In this document: in pieces, positions 12,401 to 24,439 of the stretch | Numbering within the stretch: position 1 is the first letter of the stretch | How the letters are laid out: each line of letters opens with the position of its first letter | Assembly (NCBI GenBank): GCA_030549495.1 | Contig: JAUIRK010000101.1 | Span: 248,001 to 312,000, forward strand | Direction: 5' to 3' | DNA length: 64,000 bases | Source of the DNA: Nectonema munidae | Lineage: Eukaryota > Nematomorpha > Nectonematoida > Nectonematidae | The notes under the pieces: model-generated | What the model was told of the DNA's origin: nothing | The model's input: only the letters and a program-made list of their open reading frames with translations | Databases searched by the model: none | Made by a program: the position numbers and the translations under genes

Positions 12401-14300
12401 CAAATGGTAATAGCTACTTGTTGGTTAGTAACAACAGTTACTTGGTTATCGAAACTCTGATCCATATTCATACTCGTTGGCAAATAAATTTTTATTTATA
12501 CATACATAGTTGTCTCATTCATTGTAATTTGATAATTACTTCAAAGGTTTAATGATACCCAACACCCTCTTCTGTGGAAAGTTCATTGGGAAAAAGAATT
12601 TTAAGCATAAAAATAACAAAAAAGTCGATAAAAATTATGCAGACATATACATATATACAATAATAGGAAGATCAAGTAATTCTAATTTAAAGACATCATT
12701 ATTCGCTACTTACATGAATAACATACCTTTTTTAGCATGGATCGTATGTTTTCATAGTAGGTATCAAGTGGGAGCGCGCATGTTTGAAAATTGTGCGGGA
12801 CAATTTTTTTATATTAACTTATTTCAATCAATGCATTGATTTTTATGTGTTATATAAAAATTAGTTACTAAAATGATTTTCATGGTGAAAGCGCAAATGC
12901 TGCAATAGTGAGGGAGAAAATCAAAAAAATCTAAAACTCTGTGCAAGACTAAAATCCTACGCCTCTGTGACAAGTGTACAATATTCAATTGATTTATGAA
13001 ACTGCTAGTATTGGTTACCTTAGCATCCTATATACGTCACAAGTATCATGAGCCTTCACTGAATATCTCAAACTGCTCCAACTCTATGTGCTAAGCAAAA
13101 TTCTAAAAATCTATATACACAAAAGAGTGTATATAGTATACAGGGAGGGTTTTATATACCATATTAAAAATTTTCAATTAGATTTTAATCACTTAAGACG
13201 ATAATAAATAGCTTATCGGTTACATATTTTATCATTAACAATAATAATTGGTTTTAAGACTACTTTCCCAGCTAGGGTCTAGTCAGTTTTACAACTATGA
13301 ATACATATTTGCTCAATTTTACATTTCCAAGTTCCCTATTTTGCTCGTCGTCTAATTTTAATTTTTTTTTCTCATATCTTTATCAACTACTTCTTTCTAG
13401 GTTTAATTTTTAGTACCCTTACCAAAATTTTGTAATTCATAATACTTAGATAAACTCTCCTTGATTTATATATCGCCAAACCATCATAGCATAATATTAT
13501 TTATTTCATTTACTTGACATAAATTTCTTTTTTTTCATTACTTATTCTGGATTTTAAACAAAATTACACATAATTCTGAGCATTTTCATTTCTGTTGTAT
13601 TTAATCTACTTTTCTCAGCTTCTTTCAACGCTCAACTTTGACCACTATATTAAACTAAATTTAGAGAGAAAGAACTACTACACAAAATACTTATAATAAG
13701 CTACCCTTAATCCTAGAGCACCTTCTATGTAACCATTTATTGCAAAAAAACATAAAGAATAGAATTTTTTAACTCTTTTTCCACAAACGCTACAAAAAAA
13801 ACCTTCATGAAATCTAGGTTCTTAGAAACTAGATTTTCCGATTTTAATGTTTCGCTTATCTTCACCAATTAAGTTTAATTGGTATTAAATTTTGTTCGAA
13901 AAAAAACTTTTTTTTTTGAATAATCCTTTTTTCAGAATTTCTTTCCAAATTTTCTCAAATAACTCTATGTAAGCATCTGCAATTAAAATTATATCACCTG
14001 CGCATAAAATTTCTTATATATAATTTTTAGGAAAATTATGTCTGATAAGCTTTACGGGTAAATGCGAGTGAGAATAAACACGAATTTTAGCGGGTACCAG
14101 TATAAACTTTTTTTGTGAACGCGCAACAAGGTCATGTTTTGACGGATATAACACGGGTGCATGTAAAGTATTCTCTCGTTGCAGTACTATAATATACACA
14201 CTAGGATGGAAGACCCTTATTTTGAATGGCACTTGAAAATTATTAATATGGTGCATGGAATGGATGAATTTAAATATGAATAGATAAATAGGCAGCAAGC
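9500..14300. other. Rest of lamin intron 4, no supported gene
   Basis: AT-rich intronic sequence. Apart from a small hairpin at 11.2 kb and short AT runs I see no coding exon, RNA gene or complete transposon. A slightly more G+C-rich patch at about 11.5-12.05 kb could be an intronic enhancer, but nothing in the sequence proves it. Confidence 0.5.
11199..11239. repeat. Perfect hairpin with an alternative overlapping fold
   Basis: AGGTCTGGCAAG (11199-11210) is exactly inverted as CTTGCCAGACCT (11227-11238) around a 16-nt loop. The right arm also belongs to a second stem, GAGGTCT-TGCC-AGACCTC (11222-11239), so two mutually exclusive folds exist. Confidence 0.8.
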
Positions 14301-14310
14301 AGTGAAAAAC

Positions 14311-14460
14311 CTCTTGATATATGCTATCTTTGAAGGAAACATCTTCCTTCATTGTTTGCAGTCTATTTTCCAAGTCGACACGATCTAAAGTTTGAGCTTC
14401 CAGCTTCTTCTTTAAAACACTGATCTGATCATAGCAGTCCTTTAACTCTTCCTTCAATTT
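14311..14460 (-). CDS. Lam: Lamin exon 4 (end of coil 1B)
   Basis: Fifty codons, phase 0 at both ends, after an 84-bp intron. It contains DRVDLENRLQTMKEDVSF, matching the highly conserved lamin block R-x-D-x-ENRLQTMKE. It ends SIYQE before donor GTTTTT, a weak but GT-type site; exon 5 continues the alignment without a gap, which supports the site. Confidence 0.92.
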
Positions 14461-14544
14461 CTTCAAAACAACAAATCAATTAATCAAAGGATAAATGATA
14501 AAGTTTTGTCGGTGTGTGTTTTGTAAATAATAGGCTGTCCTTAC

Positions 14545-14782
14545 TTTGACATTTTCATTTAGTCTTTTAACCTGATTATCCAAAGGTTCAATTTTGATTG
14601 ACAACTCTTGATTCGACTTTACTAACTTGACATTTTCATCTTTTAACAAACGAATCTCTTCTTCTAATTTGGTATTGCTCGTCATGTATGAAGACAGTTT
14701 TGATTTAGTTTTGTCATATTCGGAAAGAATTTTGTTATGCATTGTATTTAATTCATCCAATTCCTTCACACTTTTTTCCTTC
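14545..14782 (-). CDS. Lam: Lamin exon 3 (coil 1B)
   Basis: The acceptor ATGATAG is followed by a single base completing a Lys codon, then KEKSVKELDELNTMHNK and 79 codons in all, ending NENVK before the donor GTAAGG (phase 0). The exon is strongly heptad-patterned (KLEEEIRLLKDENVKL) and fills coil 1B between exons 2 and 4. Confidence 0.92.
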
Positions 14783-15983
14783 CTATCATTTATAAAAGAT
14801 CATAAAGATGTAATAAGTTTCAAAAAAATCCAAGAAAAATAAATAACACAAAGGAGCAATATTGATCTAGCAACTACTATTGCTATGGTGATCAGACGTG
14901 TTTCCATAGGCTCAAATATAGGAGGGCTAATTTTAGAAGTTTGTCAATATTGTCAGATTGGAGAGCTAGAAGCGGTGGGTAAACTCTCACACCCCGCCTC
15001 ATACATGTGAATCGACGTTTGATGGTTTTTCTATTACTAGTTTCTAGATTGCTGACAAGGCTAATTGAAAAAAAACATAGCATGTTCATTCTAAAATCGA
15101 ATGAATTGAAAGTTCCCGCTCTTTATTTGATCCCATTTTTCTTAAAGAAATATAAAACACCAAAGGCAGATCTAGCATGAGGTGCTTGGAGGACGCATCT
15201 CCCTGGTAAATGGTCAAACCAAACGTTTTTGAAGTGCGAACCTGTAAAAAGATATAAACTTCGTAAAATAATGAATAAGTGTTGAGTTTTTTTTTTTTGC
15301 AAAAATGTTTATATTCGCGTTACGTCAAAATTTTGTTACGAAAATAAAATTGGCTTACAAAATTAAACTCCAGATTTCTATACGAGTAAGGATTCCTATA
15401 AGGTCTCGATTGATATACATAAGTACAAATTACGTATGAACTTATATAAAAAAATATCCCCATACATATTTATAAAGATGCTCTTAAAATATTAGGAGTG
15501 AAAAAAGAATTTGAAAAAATAAGGTAAAAAACTGTAAAATAGATGAAAACGAGTATGTGGACTTCAATCGAGTTCCAAATTAAGGCGCGAAAAGTGAAAA
15601 ACGATTTTTAAATTCTCTTGTTAACTGAACCCTTTTTTATAAAAAAAAATTTTTATAATTATTATAAAAATATTTTTAAAATTTTCACATCCACTAATTT
15701 TATGCTTCACCCAATTGTGTTTGAACCAACATTCACCAAATTCTAATTGTAACAATCAGCCAATTATCCTAGCCGCAATGTTTAGGTATTATTACCAAGT
15801 CAGTTCAGCGTCAACATTTCACAGTGACTTCAAAAAATACATCTATTTTAATCTTTTTCTTTAGCTTACACATCCTTAAGATATATAGGCACAACTAAAA
15901 AGCAAAAAGTACTGCAAAGATGTCAGATATCTCTAAAATATTGATAACCAAAAAAATTTCGTTATTCATTGAGAAGTAAATAA

Positions 15984-16022
15984 ACCGCGAAAAGTGAACT
16001 GTGATAAAACGAGGGTTTACTG
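15984..16022 (-). repeat. Tigger/pogo-like MITE end in lamin intron 2
   Basis: The reverse complement reads TA-CAGTAAACCCTCGTTTTA then a GTTCACTTTTCGCGG block, the usual terminal form of pogo/Tigger MITEs with a TA target. A related GCGCGAAAAGTGAA block occurs at 15593 in the same orientation, not inverted, so the element boundaries are unclear. Confidence 0.45.
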
Positions 16023-17493
16023 TATTAAATATGGTAAATAATGCCATCTTTTCTACACATACTTGTGATATTTGTATTTAGTATTAACTTGATCGGAGTT
16101 CGTTAAAATATACTAATAATAAATCTTTCAATACATGTACATTTACTATTTTATCAAAGATATAAAAATTGTATTTAATAAAGATAAAAATATATTAAAC
16201 ATGACACGGCAAGGAAATGCGTTACAGCGCGTGATCTATATAATAAATATCCGTAAGAAATCATTGATTTGAACGAAATAAATAAAGCAAAATATTATCG
16301 TACACATCTCAAAGGTATGGGGAATGAATAGAAGCAATAAAATGTATCCAATTACAGCAAAAATAAGCAATAAAAGAGATGAGGATTAGGATTAGTTATT
16401 GCGCCGCGCAAATTCATTTGTGTGTAGAGGTTTTATGGAACAGGCTGATGCACGCGCGATGTCATTCCAATAAACAATAAATAATGAACAACTTATTAGC
16501 AACAGATGTAAGGAAATAGTGCTCTAGAAAATGCATGTTAACACAGAAAGTAAAAATATCTGCAATTAAGTTCTATTGAAGTAATAATGATAGCAGATAA
16601 TACAATTAGTGTAACGAAACGTCCATCAAACATCTTATTGCCTAAAAAGTTTCTAAAAGATGCATGGTGTATATGTGTGTGCATTAATGTGTTTTTTCGA
16701 AAAACCCTAGAATACCCAAAAATGAACATTAAATGGAAAGTAACAAGGAATGATTTTTCTTAAATTCATTTCAAACAAACAATTCAATTTAATACCATTA
16801 TGAACTATGAAATTATTCTAAACTATAAAATACTATTACATTATTTGTTTCAATGATACTACCCAACTAAATTGCAATTTAACTATTTATTCGGTTGCGT
16901 AGTCAGATGGAAAATACCAGACTATAACTTGCGTTTTCAACCTTTTATGTTTAGAGACAAAGTAAGACAAAATCTAATAATCACGGTACACCATTATATC
17001 TGATTTATAATTCAAACAGTGACAAAATCGTGTTAAATATATGATTTTTTTATCATGCACCATATGTGTATGTAATTATCATCATCGCATATATAATTAC
17101 AAATTATAAAATAAAATGTCGCGTGCACACAAATTTGCGTGGCACACCTACCGATAGCAGTACACTGATTGAAAAGCTCTGCTCTAGGTAATAACAACAA
17201 AAATTCGACTACAAAAGCACTATAAAAACCAGTTCTAGCAAAAAGTAGAGGAATGCAGGATGGAATGGTGCAAATAATGAAAGAACTTGCATATTAATTT
17301 TACGATATTCTTATTTAAAATAATATTTATACCATAGCTTCGACTCCGAATAATAAATAATATTAGAAACGGACTCACATCCCTTTAAAATTGGGCCTAT
17401 TCTTAAATTAAATGACTGTTGGATAATTGAAAAATAAGGAATTAATTTATTACACGATATAAACAGCTTGAAGTTTGAATAAATTGAAATTAC

Positions 17494-17710
17494 TTGTAAG
17501 CGTTATCATCTGCCAAATTGATCGTTTTGCCGAGTTCGATCTCAAGGCGCGCCTTATTTCTTGAAATTTCATCGAGAAGGAGCCTTAAGTCGTCGATCTC
17601 CTGCTGGTAAAGAACTTTGATGCTCGTTTTTTCTTCACGATACTTCTCCTCAATCGTTTCTAGCTGGGATCTATAAATCTGGACTTGTTGTTCACTATTG
17701 CGAATCTTTT
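17494..17710 (-). CDS. Lam: Lamin exon 2 (coil 1A/1B)
   Basis: Follows a 57-bp intron ending TTTTAAG. It starts in phase 1 and reads EKIRNSEQQV... through SIKVLYQQEIDDLRLLLDE and ARLEIELGK to NAY. Against human lamin A the spacing from YI to the I-K-x-x-Y motif is identical (35 residues), which supports both splice sites. The donor is GTAATT, phase 2. It falls inside no uninterrupted long reading frame starting with ATG, so an ORF-only scan would miss it. Confidence 0.92.
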
Positions 17711-17767
17711 CTTAAAAGGTGCGAGAAAGATGTTCAATTTGAATGGTGAGAGAAAGACCGAGTTTAC

Positions 17768-17903
17768 CGATGTAGGCAGCCAATCTGCTGTTCAAATTCT
17801 GCAGCTCCTCCTTCTCCTGTACTCGCGATTTGCGTGTGGGGCTGAGGGGCGATTTGTCTCGATTCACCGAAGACGTGTTGGTTGACCTGATTCTGGAAGC
17901 CAT
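17768..17903 (-). CDS. Lam: Lamin exon 1 (head and start of coil 1A)
   Basis: Encodes residues 1-45 plus one base. The start ATG (17903-17901) is chosen because the protein then begins [10 protein letters not shown], as lamins do. The head carries SPLSPTR, the mitotic CDK1 site that drives lamin disassembly, followed by the conserved [19 protein letters not shown] of coil 1A. The donor is GTAAAC directly after ATC-G (phase 1). Reading on through the donor reaches a stop after 18 residues, so the intron is required. An upstream in-frame ATG exists at 17999 but gives sequence unlike any lamin head. Confidence 0.93.
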
Positions 17904-18027
17904 TATTCTTTCTTGAGAGTACAAATTTAAAAAAAATTGTAAACAGTTTGTTTTGAAAAAGCAGCGATTGAGAAAAATTCTCGGCGTTAAGCATTTCATA
18001 GAGCGAGAGAAAATGGATGTTCTGTAC

Positions 18028-18594
18028 TAGTGATATACCTTATTTCGCCGGAGTCGATACGCTTTACATTTGAAAATACCCATACCGATTCGTAACCGAT
18101 GAGGAAAGCATTTTAAGTATATTATTTTTTTTAATTATTTTGTTTAATACCTTTTAAAGACCATAATAAAAGTCTCTATTAAATTATAACATTTATTAAA
18201 AAATAAAAAGCTTCAATATGTAAAATTAGTTATTAAATTGTAATGTAAAAACAAGCTTTCTCCCCTGGTTTCTCCTAATTTGTTTCTTCTAGGAGAGTAA
18301 ACATGCAAACACCAAAACTATATGAATTAAGTATCTTTTTTCATCAAATTGTTAGCAAAAAGGCAGCTTTTGATTAAAGCTATAAAGGACTACGCATGAA
18401 ATGCAAAGGTTCTTCCAAATTTTTATAAGCATGTTTACACAAAATACAAAGGAAATACTAAAGCTCTAGCATAAGCTAATATGTCTACTGGATCAGCTGA
18501 TAAAATCGGTGGACAATAACAAATTTTATAACACAAATACAACAAAAAAGCCAAGTAAGCCAATACCAATACCGGTCTAATCGGTACATCACTA
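18028..18594. mobile_element. hAT-like MITE upstream of the lamin start codon
   Basis: Begins TAGTGATATACC and ends GGTACATCACTA, inverted repeats matching at 11 of 12 bases. The interior has no coding potential I recognise. Flanking octamers TTCTGTAC and TAATGTAA agree at only 5 of 8, so the duplication is decayed or absent. It starts 125 bp upstream of the lamin ATG and so lies in the promoter/5' UTR region. Confidence 0.5.
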
Positions 18595-18599
18595 TAATG

Positions 18600-20590
18600 T
18601 AAATATGAACATTAAATTTAACATTTAATACATATAACAGATATATGGGATATATATAGAGAGAAGGAATCAATGGGGGTTTTGAAGATTTTAAACAAAA
18701 GAGCTCCAAATTGTTCACTTTAAATAATAAGAGTCGTAGTTTTATGCTATTAAATAACAATGGGCACATATAACAAAATAAAAAAACTTTAGTTAATTTG
18801 TTATATAATATAAATTTTAAACAGAATTTAAAATTAAAAAAAAAGAACTTATAAAAGCTATAAAAAGATGAAACCTTTATAAAGTTACCAAGATTTGATA
18901 AAATGATAATGTAGATATAATTCACAACAGTTTATAAGGGGCATGTATTTTTTAAGCCAAAATTTTTTAACCGAAACAAAAGGGAAGACAATTATAAATA
19001 TTTGAGCCATATCAGTAAAAAAATGCAAAGAAACAATTCACTGCAACCAGGAAACGAAGGAAATGACTTTTTGCCACCTAATAATTTAAGCCTGGTAGAG
19101 TATTCTAGCTTTTAAATGTGAATTTTTATTTTCTTCTTGACTCTCATAATAATAATTTCATCTTTGAACTTAATTCAAAAAAATTAATATCTCCATATTA
19201 TATTTCTAAAGTATAGTCCTCATACACTAAACACTTCTCTTTATTTCATTTCCTCCTTAGGGTTTGTGGGATAAAGCCAATTGTTGGCGATGGAAACTTT
19301 TGATACTTAACCAATTAACCATAAATTATATCACATCTAAATTCTAAAAATATGTAAACAAAGAGTCCAAAGATGAGTCAAAGCTAATACGAGATATTAA
19401 CTACACCATATTAAACCAAAATTATATTGTTTTAAAGAGTGCGTTCTTTTATTGAAATTGCATCTTTTAAAATGCTCTTAAAATTATTGAATCATAAAAA
19501 AAATTTAATTATTTAGACAGCAAAAAAAATTATAATAGAACTGAAAAAAACCTTCAAAAAAGTGTCAAATATATGAACAATTTAATTAAAAAGTATTTTA
19601 TAGATGAAATAATATATTAAAAAAAAAATTTTTTTTAATAGCCAATTTCAGGTTTAAAATTTCAGTTAGAGATTACGAAGGAAATACATACCAGATCGTC
19701 AAAAAATATATTTTTTAAGAGGCAACCTTAAAAATTTTTAGTTTAGAAAGTGAAAAAAAATCAAAAATATATTTATAAGAAAGCTCCTTGACCTTTTGGG
19801 CCCACCAAACGAGTAGAAAGGCAGTTTAGATCCTTCTCTTTCTAACCGCAGTATAAGATAAACGTTCACAAAATACATTATTTATGAATTTTAAAACAAT
19901 AATTTATTAGATACACAAACTATTATATACATTTATATGGTGCGAAACATACAAGCCGAATGAACAAAGAAAAACGCAAAATTATAAACTTCCGAGAAGG
20001 AAAATAAATTTTAACACATTAGCACGATAATGGAGGTTTACGATTATTACGATATAAAAAATAACGAAATTTAGAAATAAAATAAAAACCTTATATAGGA
20101 TCAACTGAGGTGTAATGGATATTTAAAATTTAATAAAAGAATAGAATATTAGAAAAAATTTCAAATGAAAAAATGGAAGAATAATGCACGTCTTGGAATT
20201 TGAAAAAATAATTTAAAAAAAATAAAAATAATTTAACAATATTTTATAATAAAAAGATTAATATTTATTTTTATTTATTCTTTAATATTTATTAGTTTTT
20301 AATTTTTTCCGACTATTTATTCTAAATTTTACCCTTACTTATGTGCAAAATTGATAGTATACTAAAAAACTGTCGCATTAAGAATAGGAATTATGTAGCG
20401 CATTCTAAACATAGTCCCGGTTCTTCAAAGTGTGTTGTCAGGAATTTGACTCAGAGATAGAGCCAGAAAATTTTCAGAAAAGATGAGCACATGAATTTAC
20501 AATATGAATTCATTATATATATACATAAAGTTATATTCATATTTTAAAATATATAATTAAAATATAGGCACACGCAAATACCATCAAAAA
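18600..20590. other. AT-rich stretch with nothing recognised
   Basis: Long A and T runs, no supported exon, RNA gene or repeat boundary. The 146-codon minus-strand frame overlapping its start (18.5-18.9 kb) is Phe/Leu/Tyr-rich with no motif and reads like chance translation of AT-rich DNA. Confidence 0.6.
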
Positions 20591-20606
20591 CTACTATGTT
20601 AAATTT

Positions 20607-21534
20607 TCTTCACATTAATCTGAACCACTCCTCCCATAGCGGGTCAAATCTTCTCAACATCATCCTACGATGTTTTCTCTCTAAATGAACCCTACACTTT
20701 AAAACTCTCTCCTCCACCTCATACAAATGAATACACCTCTCTCTACACCTCACCCCTAACTCATTACTCCCCATGCATTCTAATAAGGTCTACACTAAAT
20801 TTCTCTTTTCTTTCTCAATTCTCGTCACAACAATACGTATTCATAATAATTTTCTCTCAAAACGCACCTCTCCTATTCTGCTCCTATTACTCGTCTCCTT
20901 CCAACCCCAAAGCATTCACAAACTATTTCACACATTCTCTGAACCAAGCTAAGGCCGACATCGCATCACTATCCAATCCATATCATTTAATAATTTCAAC
21001 GGATTGTAACGCCGGATCTTTTCTTTGGGACCATAAGGAAAACATGCGCCGCGTTGAATCCCTATCTTTTATCACACAACATAACCTACGAATATGCTAC
21101 GACACAAAAAATCCTACCTTCTTTAAAATCGTTCAGAACAATTTAATTTCCTCTCACATCGACATCACTCTAGCGTCACCAAACACACACAATCTCATTT
21201 TTAACTGGACCATCTCCGACAAACCATCCGCATCTGATCACCACTACATCACTTTCCAGATTGATTTTACCACAATTTTCTTTACGCGCGCCTTAACAAC
21301 ATCTGCAAAGCACACTCACTGGTGCACATTTTTGCGAACACTTGTAACCCAGTTACCTGAATCCATATCCGCGCTATCCACAACCACCGAGATAGAAACT
21401 GCTGCTCTCAAAATCAATAACACACTTTCTTCTGCCATCAACCTGTCCACACCTTCTAACTCCTTTCCCAGAAGGAAACATGCATACTTCTGGACCTCAG
21501 CCTTAAACCAACAAAAGTGCGTCACGCTCTAAAA
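20607..21534 (+). pseudogene. LINE endonuclease domain (broken)
   Basis: APE-type endonuclease that would nick the target during retrotransposition. Visible parts are the N-terminal LHINLNHSS strand, a TDCNAGSFLW segment near 21005, IDITLAS near 21163, and the SDHHYITF motif near 21235. The N-terminal piece and the rest are in different frames. Confidence 0.75.
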
Positions 21535-21707
21535 AATTTAAGAAAAGATCCCTCTTCATCTAACATTTCTCTGTACTCAAGTATCCGACATTTCTACCTT
21601 CGATCCCTAAAAAAGGGAAACGAGATGCTTGGATCAATTTTACTTCCAATTCATCGTCCAACCCCTGGCCCATAATCAACACACTCACGAAAGTAAAAAA
21701 ACATCCT

Positions 21708-22950
21708 TTGAATCTCCATCAACTTCTTCCCCACACAAACACTAACACAATTCTCATAAACGCGACTTTTCTCTCGTCTATTTTTCCCGCCGACAATCCC
21801 CACAATGACGATCCATACCATGCTGCGCAACGCTTACTCTCGCAAAAACTAACATCATCGCTAAACCCCTACCATTTCTCTCTCATCTCACTCAGACCAA
21901 AATCAGCTAACAGCCACGACACGATCACCGCAACCCACATTAAAAAATCATTTCACCTTTTACATACCAATCTACTCCACATATACAACGCATGCTTATT
22001 AAACTCCTTTTTTCCATCAATATGGAAAATAGGCAAACTCCTCTTTCTGCCTAAACCTCACAGAGAACCCTCATATCTAAAAAACTGGCGACCAATCACT
22101 ATCCTCCCTGTTTTAGGCAAGCTATTAGAAAAAGTAATTCGCAAAAGGCTGATTCATTATATATCACAAAACAACCTCATACACCCATCAAAGTTTGCCT
22201 ATCTCCCGCACAGGAATACTGAGTCAGCTCTCTCCAAACTGACCGAGTATTTAGAACACTCCATAGCATCCCAAAAGATTGCATCAGTCCTTTTCCTTGA
22301 CATCGATAACGCATTCAACAGCGCCTGGCACCCCGCCATCATCCTCAACATGCATCTCAAAAAATACCCACCCTAGATAATCAAGCTAATCAGCAACTAC
22401 TTACAAAACCGCTGCTTAATCTTCCGCGAAAAATCCATCCGGGCAGTTCATACACTCTCTCTCCACTCCCCAAAGAGGTTGCCTCTCTGACATCCCCTGG
22501 CTCATTCTCATCAATCTTCTCCTAGATCTCCTCGAGTCCAAATCTCACTTTTCCCAGTGCTACTCCGACGATCTTCTCTTTTCTTTCTCAGCAAACACAC
22601 AACACGAAAATCTCCAGAATATCGCCTCACTTTTCAACATCCTGAACTTCACCGCCACCTCGCTAAAAATATCTTTCAACACATCCAAAACCACCCTAAT
22701 ACATTTCACTCGCAAACACTCCTCACATCTACCTTTGCTTACCAATCATAACACCCTCATTCAACCCGCAACCACTATCAAGTATCTAGGTCTTACCTAT
22801 CAAACAAACATGAAATGGTCCACACACTTCAAAAACACCTACATCAAATTATCACAGACTCTGTTCCAACTAAGACAAGCAATCTCATACAAATGGGGTC
22901 TAAGTATCCATCATCCTTTATTCATCTACAAATCTCTCATCTTCCGGTAA
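21708..22950 (+). pseudogene. LINE reverse transcriptase domain (broken)
   Basis: Shows RT blocks in order: W-R-P-I-T-I-L-P-V-L-G-K-L-L-E-K-V (22090), SKFAYLPHRNTESAL (22190), LFLDIDNAFNSAW (22295), the catalytic YSDD (22561), and the post-catalytic IKYLGL block (22773). The second half lies in another frame after a stop at 22376. Confidence 0.85.
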
Positions 22951-23394
22951 TCCAATAGGGCATCCTCTCATGGGGCTCATCGCTCGCTCACCCATCCACC
23001 CTTACATATTTATTCAAAATCTATAGACTCAGTCTATTAACCATCTCGAAAGCTTATCGCACAACCCAAACATCTATTCTAGAAATCACACTGAACTGCA
23101 TACCACTTTTAATCCAACTGAAAGACACCTTCATCAGACGCTACATTTGCACATACAAATCTCTACTTCCCCCATCTTCAGCCTCCCATTCACATCGTCC
23201 ACTGAACGCATCACACAAAAGTGCTTCACACATCACTTCCCACTTCACACCGTTACCTCATACACACTAAGGTACACCCCACCACATTAGTACATCCCTC
23301 TTCGCCCCTTCCTTTTGCTATCACTACTCACACAAACAAATCTCTCGCCACTAAACAGGTAAAAAAGCTCAGACATCGCTCCGACCCTTCAACC

Positions 23395-24277
23395 ATGAGA
23401 ATCTTCACAGACGCTTCCAAGTCATTGCAAAAATGCGCTATCGCCACTCTTTTTATGCAGGCGCCTCTCTATCTCCCTTCTTTTCTACAAGCTCTCCTCT
23501 AAATCATTTAACTACAACTTATGATGCTGAATGTCAAGCTTTAATCACCTCATGCGATCAGATCACCCAACACATCAATACCTTCACACGTTTCACTCAT
23601 ATTCATTTCTATACAGACTCCTTGAACATCACGCGTGATCTACACCTTATCAAAAACGTTCCCTTCTTTGCTTCCATCTTGTTCTCAAAACTACGACTCC
23701 TCTCCTCTCATTTCACTATCTCTATTTTCTGGTGCCCCGCTCACTCCAACATACATGAAAACCTGCATGTTGACCATATCGCCAAAAGAACCTTATCAAG
23801 ACCCTGCATAACACATTTGACCTCAGTACACCCCAACGTCTTACTACGCAACATTTCCATGCAGACTCAAAACCAATGGCAAAACTCCCTCACCAACTCC
23901 ACAAACACCCTGCTTTAGCGCATATCAAACATCAATACCATACACCAATCTTGGGCTTCGCACAAATACACTCCATCGAGATCTCTTATTAGGTGGCTCT
24001 CGAGTCATTGCCCTTGCAAGTCTACTTTTTTCGCATTAAAATCTCTGACAACATGACGTGTCGGTTCTGCAACGCACTTTTCGAAACACCATATCACCTC
24101 GCCTTCCTCTGCCCATTCTTCATCTCACACCGACACAAACTTATCAACGCATGCGCCTCAACCCTTGGCCACTTTCCCACTAATCTAAGCGACATCATTA
24201 CTTACCCAGAACACTTAAACTTACTCTCCGCCTTGATAGGCACTATTGAACCCATCCTTCACCTCAGCCCACAATAA
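23395..24277 (+). pseudogene. LINE RNase H domain and C-terminal zinc knuckle (broken)
   Basis: RNase H acidic residues are recognisable in FTDAS, DAECQAL, FYTDS and VDHIAK. A frame change lies between the first and second motifs. The distal frame (23993 on) carries C-x2-C ... H ... C (CRFCN...YHLAFLC), a knuckle often found at the end of such LINEs. Confidence 0.8.
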
Positions 24278-24412
24278 AACCGACTATCCTTCTCTATATA
24301 TATTTATTATTTCTAGAATACTCCTAACATTCTTCTTTGCATTCTTCTCTTCAACCTCCATCAAGCAATTTGCAAGCATATCAATTAAATTTGGAAAGTG
24401 CTTTGATATCTC

Positions 24413-24439
24413 TACCTACCTACCTACCTACCTACCTAA
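24413..24439. repeat. (CTAC)n tail of the LINE
   Basis: Short tetranucleotide run closing the LINE; it replaces the poly(A) tail, as in several LINE clades whose 3' end is recognised by sequence. Confidence 0.9.

Larger units (their letters stand above)
298..17903 (-). other. Lam: Nuclear lamin gene, ten coding exons, 3' end off the window
   Basis: Lamin is a nuclear intermediate-filament protein that polymerises under the inner nuclear membrane. I placed ten exons by splice sites and by codon-by-codon agreement with my recollection of human lamin A; all phases join. They give 631 codons: head with the CDK1 site SPLSPTR, coil 1A starting LNSRLAAYI, coil 1B, the ENRLQTMKE heptad region, coil 2 ending in a CEEER motif, the nuclear localisation signal KSCKRMRM, and the Ig-like lamin tail domain (GGWRVTKS, LKAGQ, NHTPP). 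Fly Lamin Dm0 is a similar length. The CaaX exon was not found in bases 1-297, so it is probably beyond the edge. Introns are 57 bp (1), 2.7 kb (2), 84 bp (3), 5.4 kb (4), 64 bp (5), 1.7 kb (6), 1.7 kb (7), 0.7 kb (8) and 3.2 kb (9), and several carry transposon remains. Confidence 0.93.

Noticed and set aside
18485-18925. 146-codon minus-strand frame
   Set aside because: Dominated by Phe, Leu, Tyr and Ile from A/T runs and partly inside the MITE upstream of lamin; no recognisable feature.
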